A DNA stretch of 32,973 nt from Tritrichomonas musculus (GCA_039105265.1 JAPFFF010000185.1:1-32973); one strand, 5' to 3'. Positions 9,068 to 22,554 are shown, counted from the stretch's first letter. Made by a program: numbers and translations. The notes: generated by a model not told the origin, from the letters alone.

Positions 9068-9481
9068 TTTTTTTTTTCTTTTATAATATATATATATATA
9101 TATATATATCTTTATATGTTTCACTTATAGTGTTGCTTCTCTAATTTATTTTTTTTCGAAATGATTTTTTTTTTGTTATTTGGTTTTAGGTAAAAAATAT
9201 CATTAATTATTATATATATTCAATTTATGGAATTATTTATGTGATAATTTTCTAAATTGATTGACTATTTATCGAAGAAAATAGATATGTGTTTTGACTA
9301 TTTATCGTCATAAAAATATTGAATGAATTTCTCTCAATCATTTTCAATATATTTGAATGATTTTCTCTCAATTTTGATTCTCCCGACCATTTAACATTTG
9401 TGAGAATGTATACAATTTTGAATGATACTAAGAAAAATGTAAATTTTAAAAATCATTTTTTTATTTGAAACACAAAAACAA
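9068..9481 (+). promoter_or_regulatory. HSP70 promoter region, copy 3
   Basis: Ten-T form of the promoter region; predicted +1 at 9455. Confidence 0.55.
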
Positions 9482-11458
9482 ATGTCAGCAGTCGGAATTG
9501 ATCTTGGTACTACTTATTCATGCGTCGGTGTCTTTCGACACAACAGAGTAGATATCATTGCAAACGATATGGGTAATCGTACAACGCCATCTTACGTTGC
9601 CTTCACAGATGAAGAACGTCTTGTCGGTGATGCAGCAAAGAACCAAGCAGCAATGAATCCAACAAACACAGTATTCGATGCGAAGCGTATGATTGGACGT
9701 AAGTTCTCAGATCCAATTGTTCAAAAAGATATGCAACACTGGCCATTCAAAGTTGTTCGCGGAGATGCGGACAGGCCACGAATCCAAGTCCAATGGAAAG
9801 GCGAGACAAAACAATTCTATCCAGAAGAAATTTCAGCCATGGTTTTAGGCAAAATGAAAGAAGTCGCAGAAACACAATTGACAGAAAAAGTTACAGATGC
9901 AGTTGTTACAGTTCCTGCTTATTTCAACGATGGACAACGTCAAGCTACGAAGGATGCAGGTGTAATTGCAGGATTGAATGTTCTTCGTATTATTAATGAA
10001 CCAACAGCAGCAGCAATTGCATTCGGATTAAATGAGAAATCAGACAAAGAACGCCATGTTCTTATTTTCGATCTCGGAGGTGGTACATTCGATGTTTCAC
10101 TTCTTGATATTGATGGAGGTATGTTTGAAGTTAAAGCAACAGCAGGAGACACTCACCTTGGAGGAGAAGACTTTGATAGCAGAATGGTTAACTACTTTGC
10201 AGATCGTTTCCAAAAGAAATTCAAATGCGATCTCCGTCAGTCACCACGTGCACTAAGAACACTTCGTACAGCATGTGAACGTGCTAAGCGAACATTATCA
10301 ACAGCAACTACAGCTTCAATCATTTGTGATTCGCTTTATGAAGGACATGATTTCATGGATAACATTTCACGCGCAATGTTTGAAAACTTGAATGATGAAT
10401 TATTCCGTTCAACAATGAATCCAGTTGCACAAGTTTTGAAGGATGCAAATATGTCAAAGAGTGATGTTACAGATATTGTTCTTGTTGGAGGTTCATCCAG
10501 AATTCCACGTGTTCAACAACTACTTCAAGATTTCTTCAATGGCAAACAACCATGCCGTGGAGTTGACCCAGATGAAGCTGTTGCATATGGTGCAGCTGTT
10601 CAAGCAGCAATCATCAAAGGAGACACATCAGAAGCAGTCAAAGACATCCTTCTTCTTGATGTTGCACCACTTTCACTTGGTATTGAAACAGCAGGAGAAA
10701 TCATGACCGTTTTGATTCCTCGTAACACAACAATTCCATCCAAGAAATCACAAGTTTTCACAACATTCAGTGATAACCAGCCAGCAGTTACAATCAAAGT
10801 TTATGAAGGAGAACGTTCAAGAACACGCGATAACAACCTTCTTGGTACATTTGATTTGACAGGAATTCCGCCAGCACCAAGAGGAGTTCCACAAATTGAA
10901 GTTACATTTGATGTCAACGCCGATGGTATTATGAATGTTTCAGCACAAGATAAATCAACCGGAAACGTTAAGAAGATCACAATTAAGAATGAGAAAGGAC
11001 GTCTTTCACAAGCAGATATCGATAAGATGGTTGCAGATGCCGAGAAATTCAAAGCACAAGATGAAGAAGTTCGTAAGAAAGTTGAAGCCAAGAATGCACT
11101 TGAAGGATACTGCTTTGGAGTCCGTAACTCATTGTCAAACGAACAATTCGCCAACGCAATCCCACAATCAGATAAGGACACGATCAACAAAGAAATCAAC
11201 GACACACTTGCATGGATTGATGCACATCAAGATGCCGAAGTTTCAGAATTTGAAAGCAAGCAAAAAGAACTTGAAAGCAAATTAATGCCAATTATGCAAC
11301 GTGCATACCAAGGTGCTGCCCCAGGAGGATCAGCAGGAGGTCCAGGCGGAATGCCAGGTGGAATTGATCCAAACATGTTCAACCAAGGTGGATCAGGTGG
11401 AGCTGCAGGTGGATCACCAGGAGGACACAGTGGACCACGTGTTGAAGAAGTCGACTAA
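9482..11458 (+). CDS. HSP70: Cytosolic HSP70 chaperone, copy 3 (type A)
   Basis: Protein identical to copy 1, with type A codons at 492, 509 and 513. It is the last HSP70 before the single-5S spacer, so its downstream unit is 286 bases shorter than the others. Confidence 0.98.
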   Translation: MSAVGIDLGTTYSCVGVFRHNRVDIIANDMGNRTTPSYVAFTDEERLVGDAAKNQAAMNPTNTVFDAKRMIGRKFSDPIVQKDMQHWPFKVVRGDADRPRIQVQWKGETKQFYPEEISAMVLGKMKEVAETQLTEKVTDAVVTVPAYFNDGQRQATKDAGVIAGLNVLRIINEPTAAAIAFGLNEKSDKERHVLIFDLGGGTFDVSLLDIDGGMFEVKATAGDTHLGGEDFDSRMVNYFADRFQKKFKCDLRQSPRALRTLRTACERAKRTLSTATTASIICDSLYEGHDFMDNISRAMFENLNDELFRSTMNPVAQVLKDANMSKSDVTDIVLVGGSSRIPRVQQLLQDFFNGKQPCRGVDPDEAVAYGAAVQAAIIKGDTSEAVKDILLLDVAPLSLGIETAGEIMTVLIPRNTTIPSKKSQVFTTFSDNQPAVTIKVYEGERSRTRDNNLLGTFDLTGIPPAPRGVPQIEVTFDVNADGIMNVSAQDKSTGNVKKITIKNEKGRLSQADIDKMVADAEKFKAQDEEVRKKVEAKNALEGYCFGVRNSLSNEQFANAIPQSDKDTINKEINDTLAWIDAHQDAEVSEFESKQKELESKLMPIMQRAYQGAAPGGSAGGPGGMPGGIDPNMFNQGGSGGAAGGSPGGHSGPRVEEVD

Positions 11459-11706
11459 ATTCCTCTGTAATTGATTTTTAACTTTATTCAACAACAAAAA
11501 AAATTGTAATTTAATAAAAACATGATAATATTTTAATTAAATTAATTTAATATTTTTATTATTATAAAATTATAAAAGTCTAAATGATTGAATATTAATA
11601 AAAGTAACAAAATCAATAGGATTGAAAGAAAAGAGCGACATTTTTTATTATAAAAGAAAAAATGCATTATATAATTAAATAATACAAATGAATTAAGAAG
11701 ATCAGC
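11459..11706 (+). other. HSP70 3' region, copy 3
   Basis: 248 bases, same content as the copy 1 3' region. No gene is seen. Confidence 0.6.
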
Positions 11707-11779
11707 GGGACTTTAGCTCACCTGGGAGAGCGTACGACTGAAGATCGTAAGGTACGTGGTTCGAGTCCGCGAAGTCCCA
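11707..11779 (+). tRNA. tRNA-Phe (GAA), unit 4
   Basis: Intact and unchanged, although this unit carries the altered 5S region downstream. Confidence 0.97.
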
Positions 11780-11894
11780 AATTATTTTTTTCCTTCTTCT
11801 TCTTGATTTTGAATCTTTCAACAAAAATCAAAGCAAATAATATTTTATTTTGTTTTTTAAATATTGAGCTAAAACAAGTGATTGGTTTTTTTAG

Positions 11895-12020
11895 GTTTCT
11901 TGTAGTCCAGAGAAACGAAAAAAGTGATTTTTGAAGAAAAATTCGTATTCTATGCTGAGATATGAATGAAATAAGAATATAAAGAACGGTGCAGGAACGA
12001 AAAGGACTCCGATATTTTTT
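11895..12020 (+). ncRNA. Possible snRNA-like structured RNA, unit 4
   Basis: Unchanged copy of the 1074-1199 element. The next segment has two private differences, a C at 12104 and a 16-T run at 12107-12122; the candidate RNA itself has none. Confidence 0.25.
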
Positions 12021-12212
12021 AATGTAAGTGTGTCATCGAATGATAAACCACAGTTGAATACATAACTATAAAATATAAAAGAATGGAAGCAAACAAACTA
12101 AAACAATTTTTTTTTTTTTTTTCCAACAAAAATAAAAAAAAAGTGAAAACACATCAACCAAATTTGAATATATATATTTTGTTTATATAAAGAATAAAAG
12201 GAAAAAGAAAGT

Positions 12213-12424
12213 GGTTATAATAATATGTTAAATAATATAATTTTAAGAATGGAGAAGAGACTAATTTATTGAAGCGGCCATACCCGGCTGGATACATCCA
12301 GCTCCATTCCGAACCTGGAAATTAAGCAGTCGCGGGCTGCATCAGTACTGGGCTGGGTGACTTCCCGGGAACGTGTAGTGTCGCTTCCTTTTTTTTTTCT
12401 TTTATAATATATATATATATATAT
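12213..12424 (+). repeat. Single recombinant 5S block (a/b fusion)
   Basis: The left flank reads GTGG as in block a, but the T at 12218 and the long TA tract after the gene are those of block b. The switch lies within GGTTA (12213-12217), which both blocks share. Removing one 287-base repeat period and adding one T in the nearby poly-T run gives the observed 286-base shortening. The simplest cause is homologous exchange between the two 5S blocks; a single-5S ancestor is the alternative. Confidence 0.85.
12271..12388 (+). rRNA. 5S rRNA, unit 4 (only copy)
   Basis: Full-length 5S, identical in sequence to the others, with ten-T terminator. It is the only 5S gene in this unit. Confidence 0.96.
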
Positions 12425-12802
12425 ATATATCTTTATATGTTTCACTTATAGTGTTGCTTCTCTAATTTATTTTTTTTCGAAATGATTTTTTTTTTGTTAT
12501 TTGGTTTTAGGTAAAAAATATCATTAATTATTATATATATTCAATTTATGGAATTATTTATGTGATAATTTTCTAAATTGATTGACTATTTATCGAAGAA
12601 AATAGATATGTGTTTTGACTATTTATCGTCATAAAAATATTGAATGAATTTCTCTCAATCATTTTCAATATATTTGAATGATTTTCTCTCAATTTTGATT
12701 CTCCCGACCATTTAACATTTGTGAGAATGTATACAATTTTGAATGATACTAAGAAAAATGTAAATTTTAAAAATCATTTTTTTATTTGAAACACAAAAAC
12801 AA
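12389..12802 (+). promoter_or_regulatory. HSP70 promoter region, copy 4
   Basis: Ten-T form; both direct-repeat pairs are kept, predicted +1 at 12776. The loss of one 5S gene has not touched this region. Confidence 0.55.
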
Positions 12803-14779
12803 ATGTCAGCAGTCGGAATTGATCTTGGTACTACTTATTCATGCGTCGGTGTCTTTCGACACAACAGAGTAGATATCATTGCAAACGATATGGGTAATCG
12901 TACAACGCCATCTTACGTTGCCTTCACAGATGAAGAACGTCTTGTCGGTGATGCAGCAAAGAACCAAGCAGCAATGAATCCAACAAACACAGTATTCGAT
13001 GCGAAGCGTATGATTGGACGTAAGTTCTCAGATCCAATTGTTCAAAAAGATATGCAACACTGGCCATTCAAAGTTGTTCGCGGAGATGCGGACAGGCCAC
13101 GAATCCAAGTCCAATGGAAAGGCGAGACAAAACAATTCTATCCAGAAGAAATTTCAGCCATGGTTTTAGGCAAAATGAAAGAAGTCGCAGAAACACAATT
13201 GACAGAAAAAGTTACAGATGCAGTTGTTACAGTTCCTGCTTATTTCAACGATGGACAACGTCAAGCTACGAAGGATGCAGGTGTAATTGCAGGATTGAAT
13301 GTTCTTCGTATTATTAATGAACCAACAGCAGCAGCAATTGCATTCGGATTAAATGAGAAATCAGACAAAGAACGCCATGTTCTTATTTTCGATCTCGGAG
13401 GTGGTACATTCGATGTTTCACTTCTTGATATTGATGGAGGTATGTTTGAAGTTAAAGCAACAGCAGGAGACACTCACCTTGGAGGAGAAGACTTTGATAG
13501 CAGAATGGTTAACTACTTTGCAGATCGTTTCCAAAAGAAATTCAAATGCGATCTCCGTCAGTCACCACGTGCACTAAGAACACTTCGTACAGCATGTGAA
13601 CGTGCTAAGCGAACATTATCAACAGCAACTACAGCTTCAATCATTTGTGATTCGCTTTATGAAGGACATGATTTCATGGATAACATTTCACGCGCAATGT
13701 TTGAAAACTTGAATGATGAATTATTCCGTTCAACAATGAATCCAGTTGCACAAGTTTTGAAGGATGCAAATATGTCAAAGAGTGATGTTACAGATATTGT
13801 TCTTGTTGGAGGTTCATCCAGAATTCCACGTGTTCAACAACTACTTCAAGATTTCTTCAATGGCAAACAACCATGCCGTGGAGTTGACCCAGATGAAGCT
13901 GTTGCATATGGTGCAGCTGTTCAAGCAGCAATCATCAAAGGAGACACATCAGAAGCAGTCAAAGACATCCTTCTTCTTGATGTTGCACCACTTTCACTTG
14001 GTATTGAAACAGCAGGAGAAATCATGACCGTTTTGATTCCTCGTAACACAACAATTCCATCCAAGAAATCACAAGTTTTCACAACATTCAGTGATAACCA
14101 GCCAGCAGTTACAATCAAAGTTTATGAAGGAGAACGTTCAAGAACACGCGATAACAACCTTCTTGGTACATTTGATTTGACAGGAATTCCGCCAGCACCA
14201 AGAGGAGTTCCACAAATTGAAGTTACATTTGATGTCAACGCCGATGGTATTATGAATGTTTCAGCACAAGATAAATCGACCGGAAACGTTAAGAAGATCA
14301 CAATTAAGAATGAGAAAGGACGTCTTTCGCAAGCAGATATTGATAAGATGGTTGCAGATGCCGAGAAATTCAAAGCACAAGATGAAGAAGTTCGTAAGAA
14401 AGTTGAAGCCAAGAATGCACTTGAAGGATACTGCTTTGGAGTCCGTAACTCATTGTCAAACGAACAATTCGCCAACGCAATCCCACAATCAGATAAGGAC
14501 ACGATCAACAAAGAAATCAACGACACACTTGCATGGATTGATGCACATCAAGATGCCGAAGTTTCAGAATTTGAAAGCAAGCAAAAAGAACTTGAAAGCA
14601 AATTAATGCCAATTATGCAACGTGCATACCAAGGTGCTGCCCCAGGAGGATCAGCAGGAGGTCCAGGCGGAATGCCAGGTGGAATTGATCCAAACATGTT
14701 CAACCAAGGTGGATCAGGTGGAGCTGCAGGTGGATCACCAGGAGGACACAGTGGACCACGTGTTGAAGAAGTCGACTAA
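12803..14779 (+). CDS. HSP70: Cytosolic HSP70 chaperone, copy 4 (type B)
   Basis: Protein identical to copy 1. It carries the three linked silent changes of type B (14278, 14329, 14341). It is followed by the nine-T promoter of copy 5, the same combination as copies 8 and 9. Confidence 0.98.
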   Translation: MSAVGIDLGTTYSCVGVFRHNRVDIIANDMGNRTTPSYVAFTDEERLVGDAAKNQAAMNPTNTVFDAKRMIGRKFSDPIVQKDMQHWPFKVVRGDADRPRIQVQWKGETKQFYPEEISAMVLGKMKEVAETQLTEKVTDAVVTVPAYFNDGQRQATKDAGVIAGLNVLRIINEPTAAAIAFGLNEKSDKERHVLIFDLGGGTFDVSLLDIDGGMFEVKATAGDTHLGGEDFDSRMVNYFADRFQKKFKCDLRQSPRALRTLRTACERAKRTLSTATTASIICDSLYEGHDFMDNISRAMFENLNDELFRSTMNPVAQVLKDANMSKSDVTDIVLVGGSSRIPRVQQLLQDFFNGKQPCRGVDPDEAVAYGAAVQAAIIKGDTSEAVKDILLLDVAPLSLGIETAGEIMTVLIPRNTTIPSKKSQVFTTFSDNQPAVTIKVYEGERSRTRDNNLLGTFDLTGIPPAPRGVPQIEVTFDVNADGIMNVSAQDKSTGNVKKITIKNEKGRLSQADIDKMVADAEKFKAQDEEVRKKVEAKNALEGYCFGVRNSLSNEQFANAIPQSDKDTINKEINDTLAWIDAHQDAEVSEFESKQKELESKLMPIMQRAYQGAAPGGSAGGPGGMPGGIDPNMFNQGGSGGAAGGSPGGHSGPRVEEVD

Positions 14780-15027
14780 ATTCCTCTGTAATTGATTTTT
14801 AACTTTATTCAACAACAAAAAAAATTGTAATTTAATAAAAACATGATAATATTTTAATTAAATTAATTTAATATTTTTATTATTATAAAATTATAAAAGT
14901 CTAAATGATTGAATATTAATAAAAGTAACAAAATCAATAGGATTGAAAGAAAAGAGCGACATTTTTTATTATAAAAGAAAAAATGCATTATATAATTAAA
15001 TAATACAAATGAATTAAGAAGATCAGC
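14780..15027 (+). other. HSP70 3' region, copy 4
   Basis: 248 bases, same content as the copy 1 3' region. No gene is seen. Confidence 0.6.
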
Positions 15028-15100
15028 GGGACTTTAGCTCACCTGGGAGAGCGTACGACTGAAGATCGTAAGGTACGTGGTTCGAGTCCGCGAAGTCCCA
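15028..15100 (+). tRNA. tRNA-Phe (GAA), unit 5
   Basis: Intact cloverleaf, unchanged from unit 1. Confidence 0.97.
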
Positions 15101-15215
15101 AATTATTTTTTTCCTTCTTCTTCTTGATTTTGAATCTTTCAACAAAAATCAAAGCAAATAATATTTTATTTTGTTTTTTAAATATTGAGCTAAAACAAGT
15201 GATTGGTTTTTTTAG

Positions 15216-15341
15216 GTTTCTTGTAGTCCAGAGAAACGAAAAAAGTGATTTTTGAAGAAAAATTCGTATTCTATGCTGAGATATGAATGAAATAAGAATA
15301 TAAAGAACGGTGCAGGAACGAAAAGGACTCCGATATTTTTT
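15216..15341 (+). ncRNA. Possible snRNA-like structured RNA, unit 5
   Basis: Unchanged copy of the 1074-1199 element. Confidence 0.25.
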
Positions 15342-15590
15342 AATGTAAGTGTGTCATCGAATGATAAACCACAGTTGAATACATAACTATAAAATATAAA
15401 AGAATGGAAGCAAACAAACTAAAATAATTTTTTTTTTTTTTTCCAACAAAAATAAAAAAAAAGTGAAAACACATCAACCAAATTTGAATATATATATTTT
15501 GTTTATATAAAGAATAAAAGGAAAAAGAAAGTGGTTAAAATAATATGTTAAATAATATAATTTTAAGAATGGAGAAGAGACTAATTTATT

Positions 15591-15708
15591 GAAGCGGCCA
15601 TACCCGGCTGGATACATCCAGCTCCATTCCGAACCTGGAAATTAAGCAGTCGCGGGCTGCATCAGTACTGGGCTGGGTGACTTCCCGGGAACGTGTAGTG
15701 TCGCTTCC
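15591..15708 (+). rRNA. 5S rRNA, unit 5 copy a
   Basis: Full 5S with block a flank; the two-gene arrangement resumes here after the single-5S unit. Confidence 0.96.
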
Positions 15709-15877
15709 TTTTTTTTTTCTTTTATAATATATATATATAATAGAGGAATACAAATATATTTTTGTTAATTTTAATCAGAACTACATTTTAAAAATCATTA
15801 AAAAGATAAATAAAAAAGCGGTTATAATAATATGTTAAATAATATAATTTTAAGAATGGAGAAGAGACTAATTTATT

Positions 15878-15995
15878 GAAGCGGCCATACCCGGCTGGAT
15901 ACATCCAGCTCCATTCCGAACCTGGAAATTAAGCAGTCGCGGGCTGCATCAGTACTGGGCTGGGTGACTTCCCGGGAACGTGTAGTGTCGCTTCC
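15878..15995 (+). rRNA. 5S rRNA, unit 5 copy b
   Basis: Full 5S with block b flank and ten-T terminator. Confidence 0.96.
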
Positions 15996-16408
15996 TTTTT
16001 TTTTTCTTTTATAATATATATATATATATATATATATCTTTATATGTTTCACTTATAGTGTTGCTTCTCTAATTTATTTTTTTTCGAAATGATTTTTTTT
16101 TGTTATTTGGTTTTAGGTAAAAAATATCATTAATTATTATATATATTCAATTTATGGAATTATTTATGTGATAATTTTCTAAATTGATTGACTATTTATC
16201 GAAGAAAATAGATATGTGTTTTGACTATTTATCGTCATAAAAATATTGAATGAATTTCTCTCAATCATTTTCAATATATTTGAATGATTTTCTCTCAATT
16301 TTGATTCTCCCGACCATTTAACATTTGTGAGAATGTATACAATTTTGAATGATACTAAGAAAAATGTAAATTTTAAAAATCATTTTTTTATTTGAAACAC
16401 AAAAACAA
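15996..16408 (+). promoter_or_regulatory. HSP70 promoter region, copy 5 (nine-T form)
   Basis: One base shorter than most: the T-run at 16093-16101 has nine T. Direct-repeat pairs and the initiator-like TCATT are unchanged; predicted +1 at 16382. Confidence 0.55.
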
Positions 16409-18385
16409 ATGTCAGCAGTCGGAATTGATCTTGGTACTACTTATTCATGCGTCGGTGTCTTTCGACACAACAGAGTAGATATCATTGCAAACGATATGGG
16501 TAATCGTACAACGCCATCTTACGTTGCCTTCACAGATGAAGAACGTCTTGTCGGTGATGCAGCAAAGAACCAAGCAGCAATGAATCCAACAAACACAGTA
16601 TTCGATGCGAAGCGTATGATTGGACGTAAGTTCTCAGATCCAATTGTTCAAAAAGATATGCAACACTGGCCATTCAAAGTTGTTCGCGGAGATGCGGACA
16701 GGCCACGAATCCAAGTCCAATGGAAAGGCGAGACAAAACAATTCTATCCAGAAGAAATTTCAGCCATGGTTTTAGGCAAAATGAAAGAAGTCGCAGAAAC
16801 ACAATTGACAGAAAAAGTTACAGATGCAGTTGTTACAGTTCCTGCTTATTTCAACGATGGACAACGTCAAGCTACGAAGGATGCAGGTGTAATTGCAGGA
16901 TTGAATGTTCTTCGTATTATTAATGAACCAACAGCAGCAGCAATTGCATTCGGATTAAATGAGAAATCAGACAAAGAACGCCATGTTCTTATTTTCGATC
17001 TCGGAGGTGGTACATTCGATGTTTCACTTCTTGATATTGATGGAGGTATGTTTGAAGTTAAAGCAACAGCAGGAGACACTCACCTTGGAGGAGAAGACTT
17101 TGATAGCAGAATGGTTAACTACTTTGCAGATCGTTTCCAAAAGAAATTCAAATGCGATCTCCGTCAGTCACCACGTGCACTAAGAACACTTCGTACAGCA
17201 TGTGAACGTGCTAAGCGAACATTATCAACAGCAACTACAGCTTCAATCATTTGTGATTCGCTTTATGAAGGACATGATTTCATGGATAACATTTCACGCG
17301 CAATGTTTGAAAACTTGAATGATGAATTATTCCGTTCAACAATGAATCCAGTTGCACAAGTTTTGAAGGATGCAAATATGTCAAAGAGTGATGTTACAGA
17401 TATTGTTCTTGTTGGAGGTTCATCCAGAATTCCACGTGTTCAACAACTACTTCAAGATTTCTTCAATGGCAAACAACCATGCCGTGGAGTTGACCCAGAT
17501 GAAGCTGTTGCATATGGTGCAGCTGTTCAAGCAGCAATCATCAAAGGAGACACATCAGAAGCAGTCAAAGACATCCTTCTTCTTGATGTTGCACCACTTT
17601 CACTTGGTATTGAAACAGCAGGAGAAATCATGACCGTTTTGATTCCTCGTAACACAACAATTCCATCCAAGAAATCACAAGTTTTCACAACATTCAGTGA
17701 TAACCAGCCAGCAGTTACAATCAAAGTTTATGAAGGAGAACGTTCAAGAACACGCGATAACAACCTTCTTGGTACATTTGATTTGACAGGAATTCCGCCA
17801 GCACCAAGAGGAGTTCCACAAATTGAAGTTACATTTGATGTCAACGCCGATGGTATTATGAATGTTTCAGCACAAGATAAATCAACCGGAAACGTTAAGA
17901 AGATCACAATTAAGAATGAGAAAGGACGTCTTTCACAAGCAGATATCGATAAGATGGTTGCAGATGCCGAGAAATTCAAAGCACAAGATGAAGAAGTTCG
18001 TAAGAAAGTTGAAGCCAAGAATGCACTTGAAGGATACTGCTTTGGAGTCCGTAACTCATTGTCAAACGAACAATTCGCCAACGCAATCCCACAATCAGAT
18101 AAGGACACGATCAACAAAGAAATCAACGACACACTTGCATGGATTGATGCACATCAAGATGCCGAAGTTTCAGAATTTGAAAGCAAGCAAAAAGAACTTG
18201 AAAGCAAATTAATGCCAATTATGCAACGTGCATACCAAGGTGCTGCCCCAGGAGGATCAGCAGGAGGTCCAGGCGGAATGCCAGGTGGAATTGATCCAAA
18301 CATGTTCAACCAAGGTGGATCAGGTGGAGCTGCAGGTGGATCACCAGGAGGACACAGTGGACCACGTGTTGAAGAAGTCGACTAA
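16409..18385 (+). CDS. HSP70: Cytosolic HSP70 chaperone, copy 5 (type A)
   Basis: Protein identical to copy 1, with type A codons. It is driven by the nine-T promoter form. Confidence 0.98.
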   Translation: MSAVGIDLGTTYSCVGVFRHNRVDIIANDMGNRTTPSYVAFTDEERLVGDAAKNQAAMNPTNTVFDAKRMIGRKFSDPIVQKDMQHWPFKVVRGDADRPRIQVQWKGETKQFYPEEISAMVLGKMKEVAETQLTEKVTDAVVTVPAYFNDGQRQATKDAGVIAGLNVLRIINEPTAAAIAFGLNEKSDKERHVLIFDLGGGTFDVSLLDIDGGMFEVKATAGDTHLGGEDFDSRMVNYFADRFQKKFKCDLRQSPRALRTLRTACERAKRTLSTATTASIICDSLYEGHDFMDNISRAMFENLNDELFRSTMNPVAQVLKDANMSKSDVTDIVLVGGSSRIPRVQQLLQDFFNGKQPCRGVDPDEAVAYGAAVQAAIIKGDTSEAVKDILLLDVAPLSLGIETAGEIMTVLIPRNTTIPSKKSQVFTTFSDNQPAVTIKVYEGERSRTRDNNLLGTFDLTGIPPAPRGVPQIEVTFDVNADGIMNVSAQDKSTGNVKKITIKNEKGRLSQADIDKMVADAEKFKAQDEEVRKKVEAKNALEGYCFGVRNSLSNEQFANAIPQSDKDTINKEINDTLAWIDAHQDAEVSEFESKQKELESKLMPIMQRAYQGAAPGGSAGGPGGMPGGIDPNMFNQGGSGGAAGGSPGGHSGPRVEEVD

Positions 18386-18633
18386 ATTCCTCTGTAATTG
18401 ATTTTTAACTTTATTCAACAACAAAAAAAATTGTAATTTAATAAAAACATGATAATATTTTAATTAAATTAATTTAATATTTTTATTATTATAAAATTAT
18501 AAAAGTCTAAATGATTGAATATTAATAAAAGTAACAAAATCAATAGGATTGAAAGAAAAGAGCGACATTTTTTATTATAAAAGAAAAAATGCATTATATA
18601 ATTAAATAATACAAATGAATTAAGAAGATCAGC
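18386..18633 (+). other. HSP70 3' region, copy 5
   Basis: 248 bases, same content as the copy 1 3' region. No gene is seen. Confidence 0.6.
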
Positions 18634-18706
18634 GGGACTTTAGCTCACCTGGGAGAGCGTACGACTGAAGATCGTAAGGTACGTGGTTCGAGTCCGCGAA
18701 GTCCCA
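18634..18706 (+). tRNA. tRNA-Phe (GAA), unit 6
   Basis: Intact cloverleaf, unchanged from unit 1. Confidence 0.97.
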
Positions 18707-18821
18707 AATTATTTTTTTCCTTCTTCTTCTTGATTTTGAATCTTTCAACAAAAATCAAAGCAAATAATATTTTATTTTGTTTTTTAAATATTGAGCTAAA
18801 ACAAGTGATTGGTTTTTTTAG

Positions 18822-18947
18822 GTTTCTTGTAGTCCAGAGAAACGAAAAAAGTGATTTTTGAAGAAAAATTCGTATTCTATGCTGAGATATGAATGAAATA
18901 AGAATATAAAGAACGGTGCAGGAACGAAAAGGACTCCGATATTTTTT
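18822..18947 (+). ncRNA. Possible snRNA-like structured RNA, unit 6
   Basis: Unchanged copy of the 1074-1199 element. Confidence 0.25.
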
Positions 18948-19196
18948 AATGTAAGTGTGTCATCGAATGATAAACCACAGTTGAATACATAACTATAAAA
19001 TATAAAAGAATGGAAGCAAACAAACTAAAATAATTTTTTTTTTTTTTTCCAACAAAAATAAAAAAAAAGTGAAAACACATCAACCAAATTTGAATATATA
19101 TATTTTGTTTATATAAAGAATAAAAGGAAAAAGAAAGTGGTTAAAATAATATGTTAAATAATATAATTTTAAGAATGGAGAAGAGACTAATTTATT

Positions 19197-19314
19197 GAAG
19201 CGGCCATACCCGGCTGGATACATCCAGCTCCATTCCGAACCTGGAAATTAAGCAGTCGCGGGCTGCATCAGTACTGGGCTGGGTGACTTCCCGGGAACGT
19301 GTAGTGTCGCTTCC
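19197..19314 (+). rRNA. 5S rRNA, unit 6 copy a
   Basis: Full 5S with block a flank. Confidence 0.96.
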
Positions 19315-19483
19315 TTTTTTTTTTCTTTTATAATATATATATATAATAGAGGAATACAAATATATTTTTGTTAATTTTAATCAGAACTACATTTTAAAAA
19401 TCATTAAAAAGATAAATAAAAAAGCGGTTATAATAATATGTTAAATAATATAATTTTAAGAATGGAGAAGAGACTAATTTATT

Positions 19484-19601
19484 GAAGCGGCCATACCCGG
19501 CTGGATACATCCAGCTCCATTCCGAACCTGGAAATTAAGCAGTCGCGGGCTGCATCAGTACTGGGCTGGGTGACTTCCCGGGAACGTGTAGTGTCGCTTC
19601 C
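19484..19601 (+). rRNA. 5S rRNA, unit 6 copy b
   Basis: Full 5S with block b flank. Confidence 0.96.
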
Positions 19602-20015
19602 TTTTTTTTTTCTTTTATAATATATATATATATATATATATATCTTTATATGTTTCACTTATAGTGTTGCTTCTCTAATTTATTTTTTTTCGAAATGATT
19701 TTTTTTTTGTTATTTGGTTTTAGGTAAAAAATATCATTAATTATTATATATATTCAATTTATGGAATTATTTATGTGATAATTTTCTAAATTGATTGACT
19801 ATTTATCGAAGAAAATAGATATGTGTTTTGACTATTTATCGTCATAAAAATATTGAATGAATTTCTCTCAATCATTTTCAATATATTTGAATGATTTTCT
19901 CTCAATTTTGATTCTCCCGACCATTTAACATTTGTGAGAATGTATACAATTTTGAATGATACTAAGAAAAATGTAAATTTTAAAAATCATTTTTTTATTT
20001 GAAACACAAAAACAA
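19602..20015 (+). promoter_or_regulatory. HSP70 promoter region, copy 6
   Basis: Ten-T form; predicted +1 at 19989. Confidence 0.55.
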
Positions 20016-21992
20016 ATGTCAGCAGTCGGAATTGATCTTGGTACTACTTATTCATGCGTCGGTGTCTTTCGACACAACAGAGTAGATATCATTGCAAACG
20101 ATATGGGTAATCGTACAACGCCATCTTACGTTGCCTTCACAGATGAAGAACGTCTTGTCGGTGATGCAGCAAAGAACCAAGCAGCAATGAATCCAACAAA
20201 CACAGTATTCGATGCGAAGCGTATGATTGGACGTAAGTTCTCAGATCCAATTGTTCAAAAAGATATGCAACACTGGCCATTCAAAGTTGTTCGCGGAGAT
20301 GCGGACAGGCCACGAATCCAAGTCCAATGGAAAGGCGAGACAAAACAATTCTATCCAGAAGAAATTTCAGCCATGGTTTTAGGCAAAATGAAAGAAGTCG
20401 CAGAAACACAATTGACAGAAAAAGTTACAGATGCAGTTGTTACAGTTCCTGCTTATTTCAACGATGGACAACGTCAAGCTACGAAGGATGCAGGTGTAAT
20501 TGCAGGATTGAATGTTCTTCGTATTATTAATGAACCAACAGCAGCAGCAATTGCATTCGGATTAAATGAGAAATCAGACAAAGAACGCCATGTTCTTATT
20601 TTCGATCTCGGAGGTGGTACATTCGATGTTTCACTTCTTGATATTGATGGAGGTATGTTTGAAGTTAAAGCAACAGCAGGAGACACTCACCTTGGAGGAG
20701 AAGACTTTGATAGCAGAATGGTTAACTACTTTGCAGATCGTTTCCAAAAGAAATTCAAATGCGATCTCCGTCAGTCACCACGTGCACTAAGAACACTTCG
20801 TACAGCATGTGAACGTGCTAAGCGAACATTATCAACAGCAACTACAGCTTCAATCATTTGTGATTCGCTTTATGAAGGACATGATTTCATGGATAACATT
20901 TCACGCGCAATGTTTGAAAACTTGAATGATGAATTATTCCGTTCAACAATGAATCCAGTTGCACAAGTTTTGAAGGATGCAAATATGTCAAAGAGTGATG
21001 TTACAGATATTGTTCTTGTTGGAGGTTCATCCAGAATTCCACGTGTTCAACAACTACTTCAAGATTTCTTCAATGGCAAACAACCATGCCGTGGAGTTGA
21101 CCCAGATGAAGCTGTTGCATATGGTGCAGCTGTTCAAGCAGCAATCATCAAAGGAGACACATCAGAAGCAGTCAAAGACATCCTTCTTCTTGATGTTGCA
21201 CCACTTTCACTTGGTATTGAAACAGCAGGAGAAATCATGACCGTTTTGATTCCTCGTAACACAACAATTCCATCCAAGAAATCACAAGTTTTCACAACAT
21301 TCAGTGATAACCAGCCAGCAGTTACAATCAAAGTTTATGAAGGAGAACGTTCAAGAACACGCGATAACAACCTTCTTGGTACATTTGATTTGACAGGAAT
21401 TCCGCCAGCACCAAGAGGAGTTCCACAAATTGAAGTTACATTTGATGTCAACGCCGATGGTATTATGAATGTTTCAGCACAAGATAAATCAACCGGAAAC
21501 GTTAAGAAGATCACAATTAAGAATGAGAAAGGACGTCTTTCACAAGCAGATATCGATAAGATGGTTGCAGATGCCGAGAAATTCAAAGCACAAGATGAAG
21601 AAGTTCGTAAGAAAGTTGAAGCCAAGAATGCACTTGAAGGATACTGCTTTGGAGTCCGTAACTCATTGTCAAACGAACAATTCGCCAACGCAATCCCACA
21701 ATCAGATAAGGACACGATCAACAAAGAAATCAACGACACACTTGCATGGATTGATGCACATCAAGATGCCGAAGTTTCAGAATTTGAAAGCAAGCAAAAA
21801 GAACTTGAAAGCAAATTAATGCCAATTATGCAACGTGCATACCAAGGTGCTGCCCCAGGAGGATCAGCAGGAGGTCCAGGCGGAATGCCAGGTGGAATTG
21901 ATCCAAACATGTTCAACCAAGGTGGATCAGGTGGAGCTGCAGGTGGATCACCAGGAGGACACAGTGGACCACGTGTTGAAGAAGTCGACTAA
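20016..21992 (+). CDS. HSP70: Cytosolic HSP70 chaperone, copy 6 (type A)
   Basis: Protein identical to copy 1, with type A codons. It is the second of three type A copies in a row (5-7). Confidence 0.98.
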   Translation: MSAVGIDLGTTYSCVGVFRHNRVDIIANDMGNRTTPSYVAFTDEERLVGDAAKNQAAMNPTNTVFDAKRMIGRKFSDPIVQKDMQHWPFKVVRGDADRPRIQVQWKGETKQFYPEEISAMVLGKMKEVAETQLTEKVTDAVVTVPAYFNDGQRQATKDAGVIAGLNVLRIINEPTAAAIAFGLNEKSDKERHVLIFDLGGGTFDVSLLDIDGGMFEVKATAGDTHLGGEDFDSRMVNYFADRFQKKFKCDLRQSPRALRTLRTACERAKRTLSTATTASIICDSLYEGHDFMDNISRAMFENLNDELFRSTMNPVAQVLKDANMSKSDVTDIVLVGGSSRIPRVQQLLQDFFNGKQPCRGVDPDEAVAYGAAVQAAIIKGDTSEAVKDILLLDVAPLSLGIETAGEIMTVLIPRNTTIPSKKSQVFTTFSDNQPAVTIKVYEGERSRTRDNNLLGTFDLTGIPPAPRGVPQIEVTFDVNADGIMNVSAQDKSTGNVKKITIKNEKGRLSQADIDKMVADAEKFKAQDEEVRKKVEAKNALEGYCFGVRNSLSNEQFANAIPQSDKDTINKEINDTLAWIDAHQDAEVSEFESKQKELESKLMPIMQRAYQGAAPGGSAGGPGGMPGGIDPNMFNQGGSGGAAGGSPGGHSGPRVEEVD

Positions 21993-22240
21993 ATTCCTCT
22001 GTAATTGATTTTTAACTTTATTCAACAACAAAAAAAATTGTAATTTAATAAAAACATGATAATATTTTAATTAAATTAATTTAATATTTTTATTATTATA
22101 AAATTATAAAAGTCTAAATGATTGAATATTAATAAAAGTAACAAAATCAATAGGATTGAAAGAAAAGAGCGACATTTTTTATTATAAAAGAAAAAATGCA
22201 TTATATAATTAAATAATACAAATGAATTAAGAAGATCAGC
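21993..22240 (+). other. HSP70 3' region, copy 6
   Basis: 248 bases, same content as the copy 1 3' region. No gene is seen. Confidence 0.6.
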
Positions 22241-22313
22241 GGGACTTTAGCTCACCTGGGAGAGCGTACGACTGAAGATCGTAAGGTACGTGGTTCGAGT
22301 CCGCGAAGTCCCA
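22241..22313 (+). tRNA. tRNA-Phe (GAA), unit 7
   Basis: Intact cloverleaf, unchanged from unit 1. Confidence 0.97.
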
Positions 22314-22428
22314 AATTATTTTTTTCCTTCTTCTTCTTGATTTTGAATCTTTCAACAAAAATCAAAGCAAATAATATTTTATTTTGTTTTTTAAATATTG
22401 AGCTAAAACAAGTGATTGGTTTTTTTAG

Positions 22429-22554
22429 GTTTCTTGTAGTCCAGAGAAACGAAAAAAGTGATTTTTGAAGAAAAATTCGTATTCTATGCTGAGATATGAA
22501 TGAAATAAGAATATAAAGAACGGTGCAGGAACGAAAAGGACTCCGATATTTTTT
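22429..22554 (+). ncRNA. Possible snRNA-like structured RNA, unit 7
   Basis: Unchanged copy of the 1074-1199 element. Confidence 0.25.
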
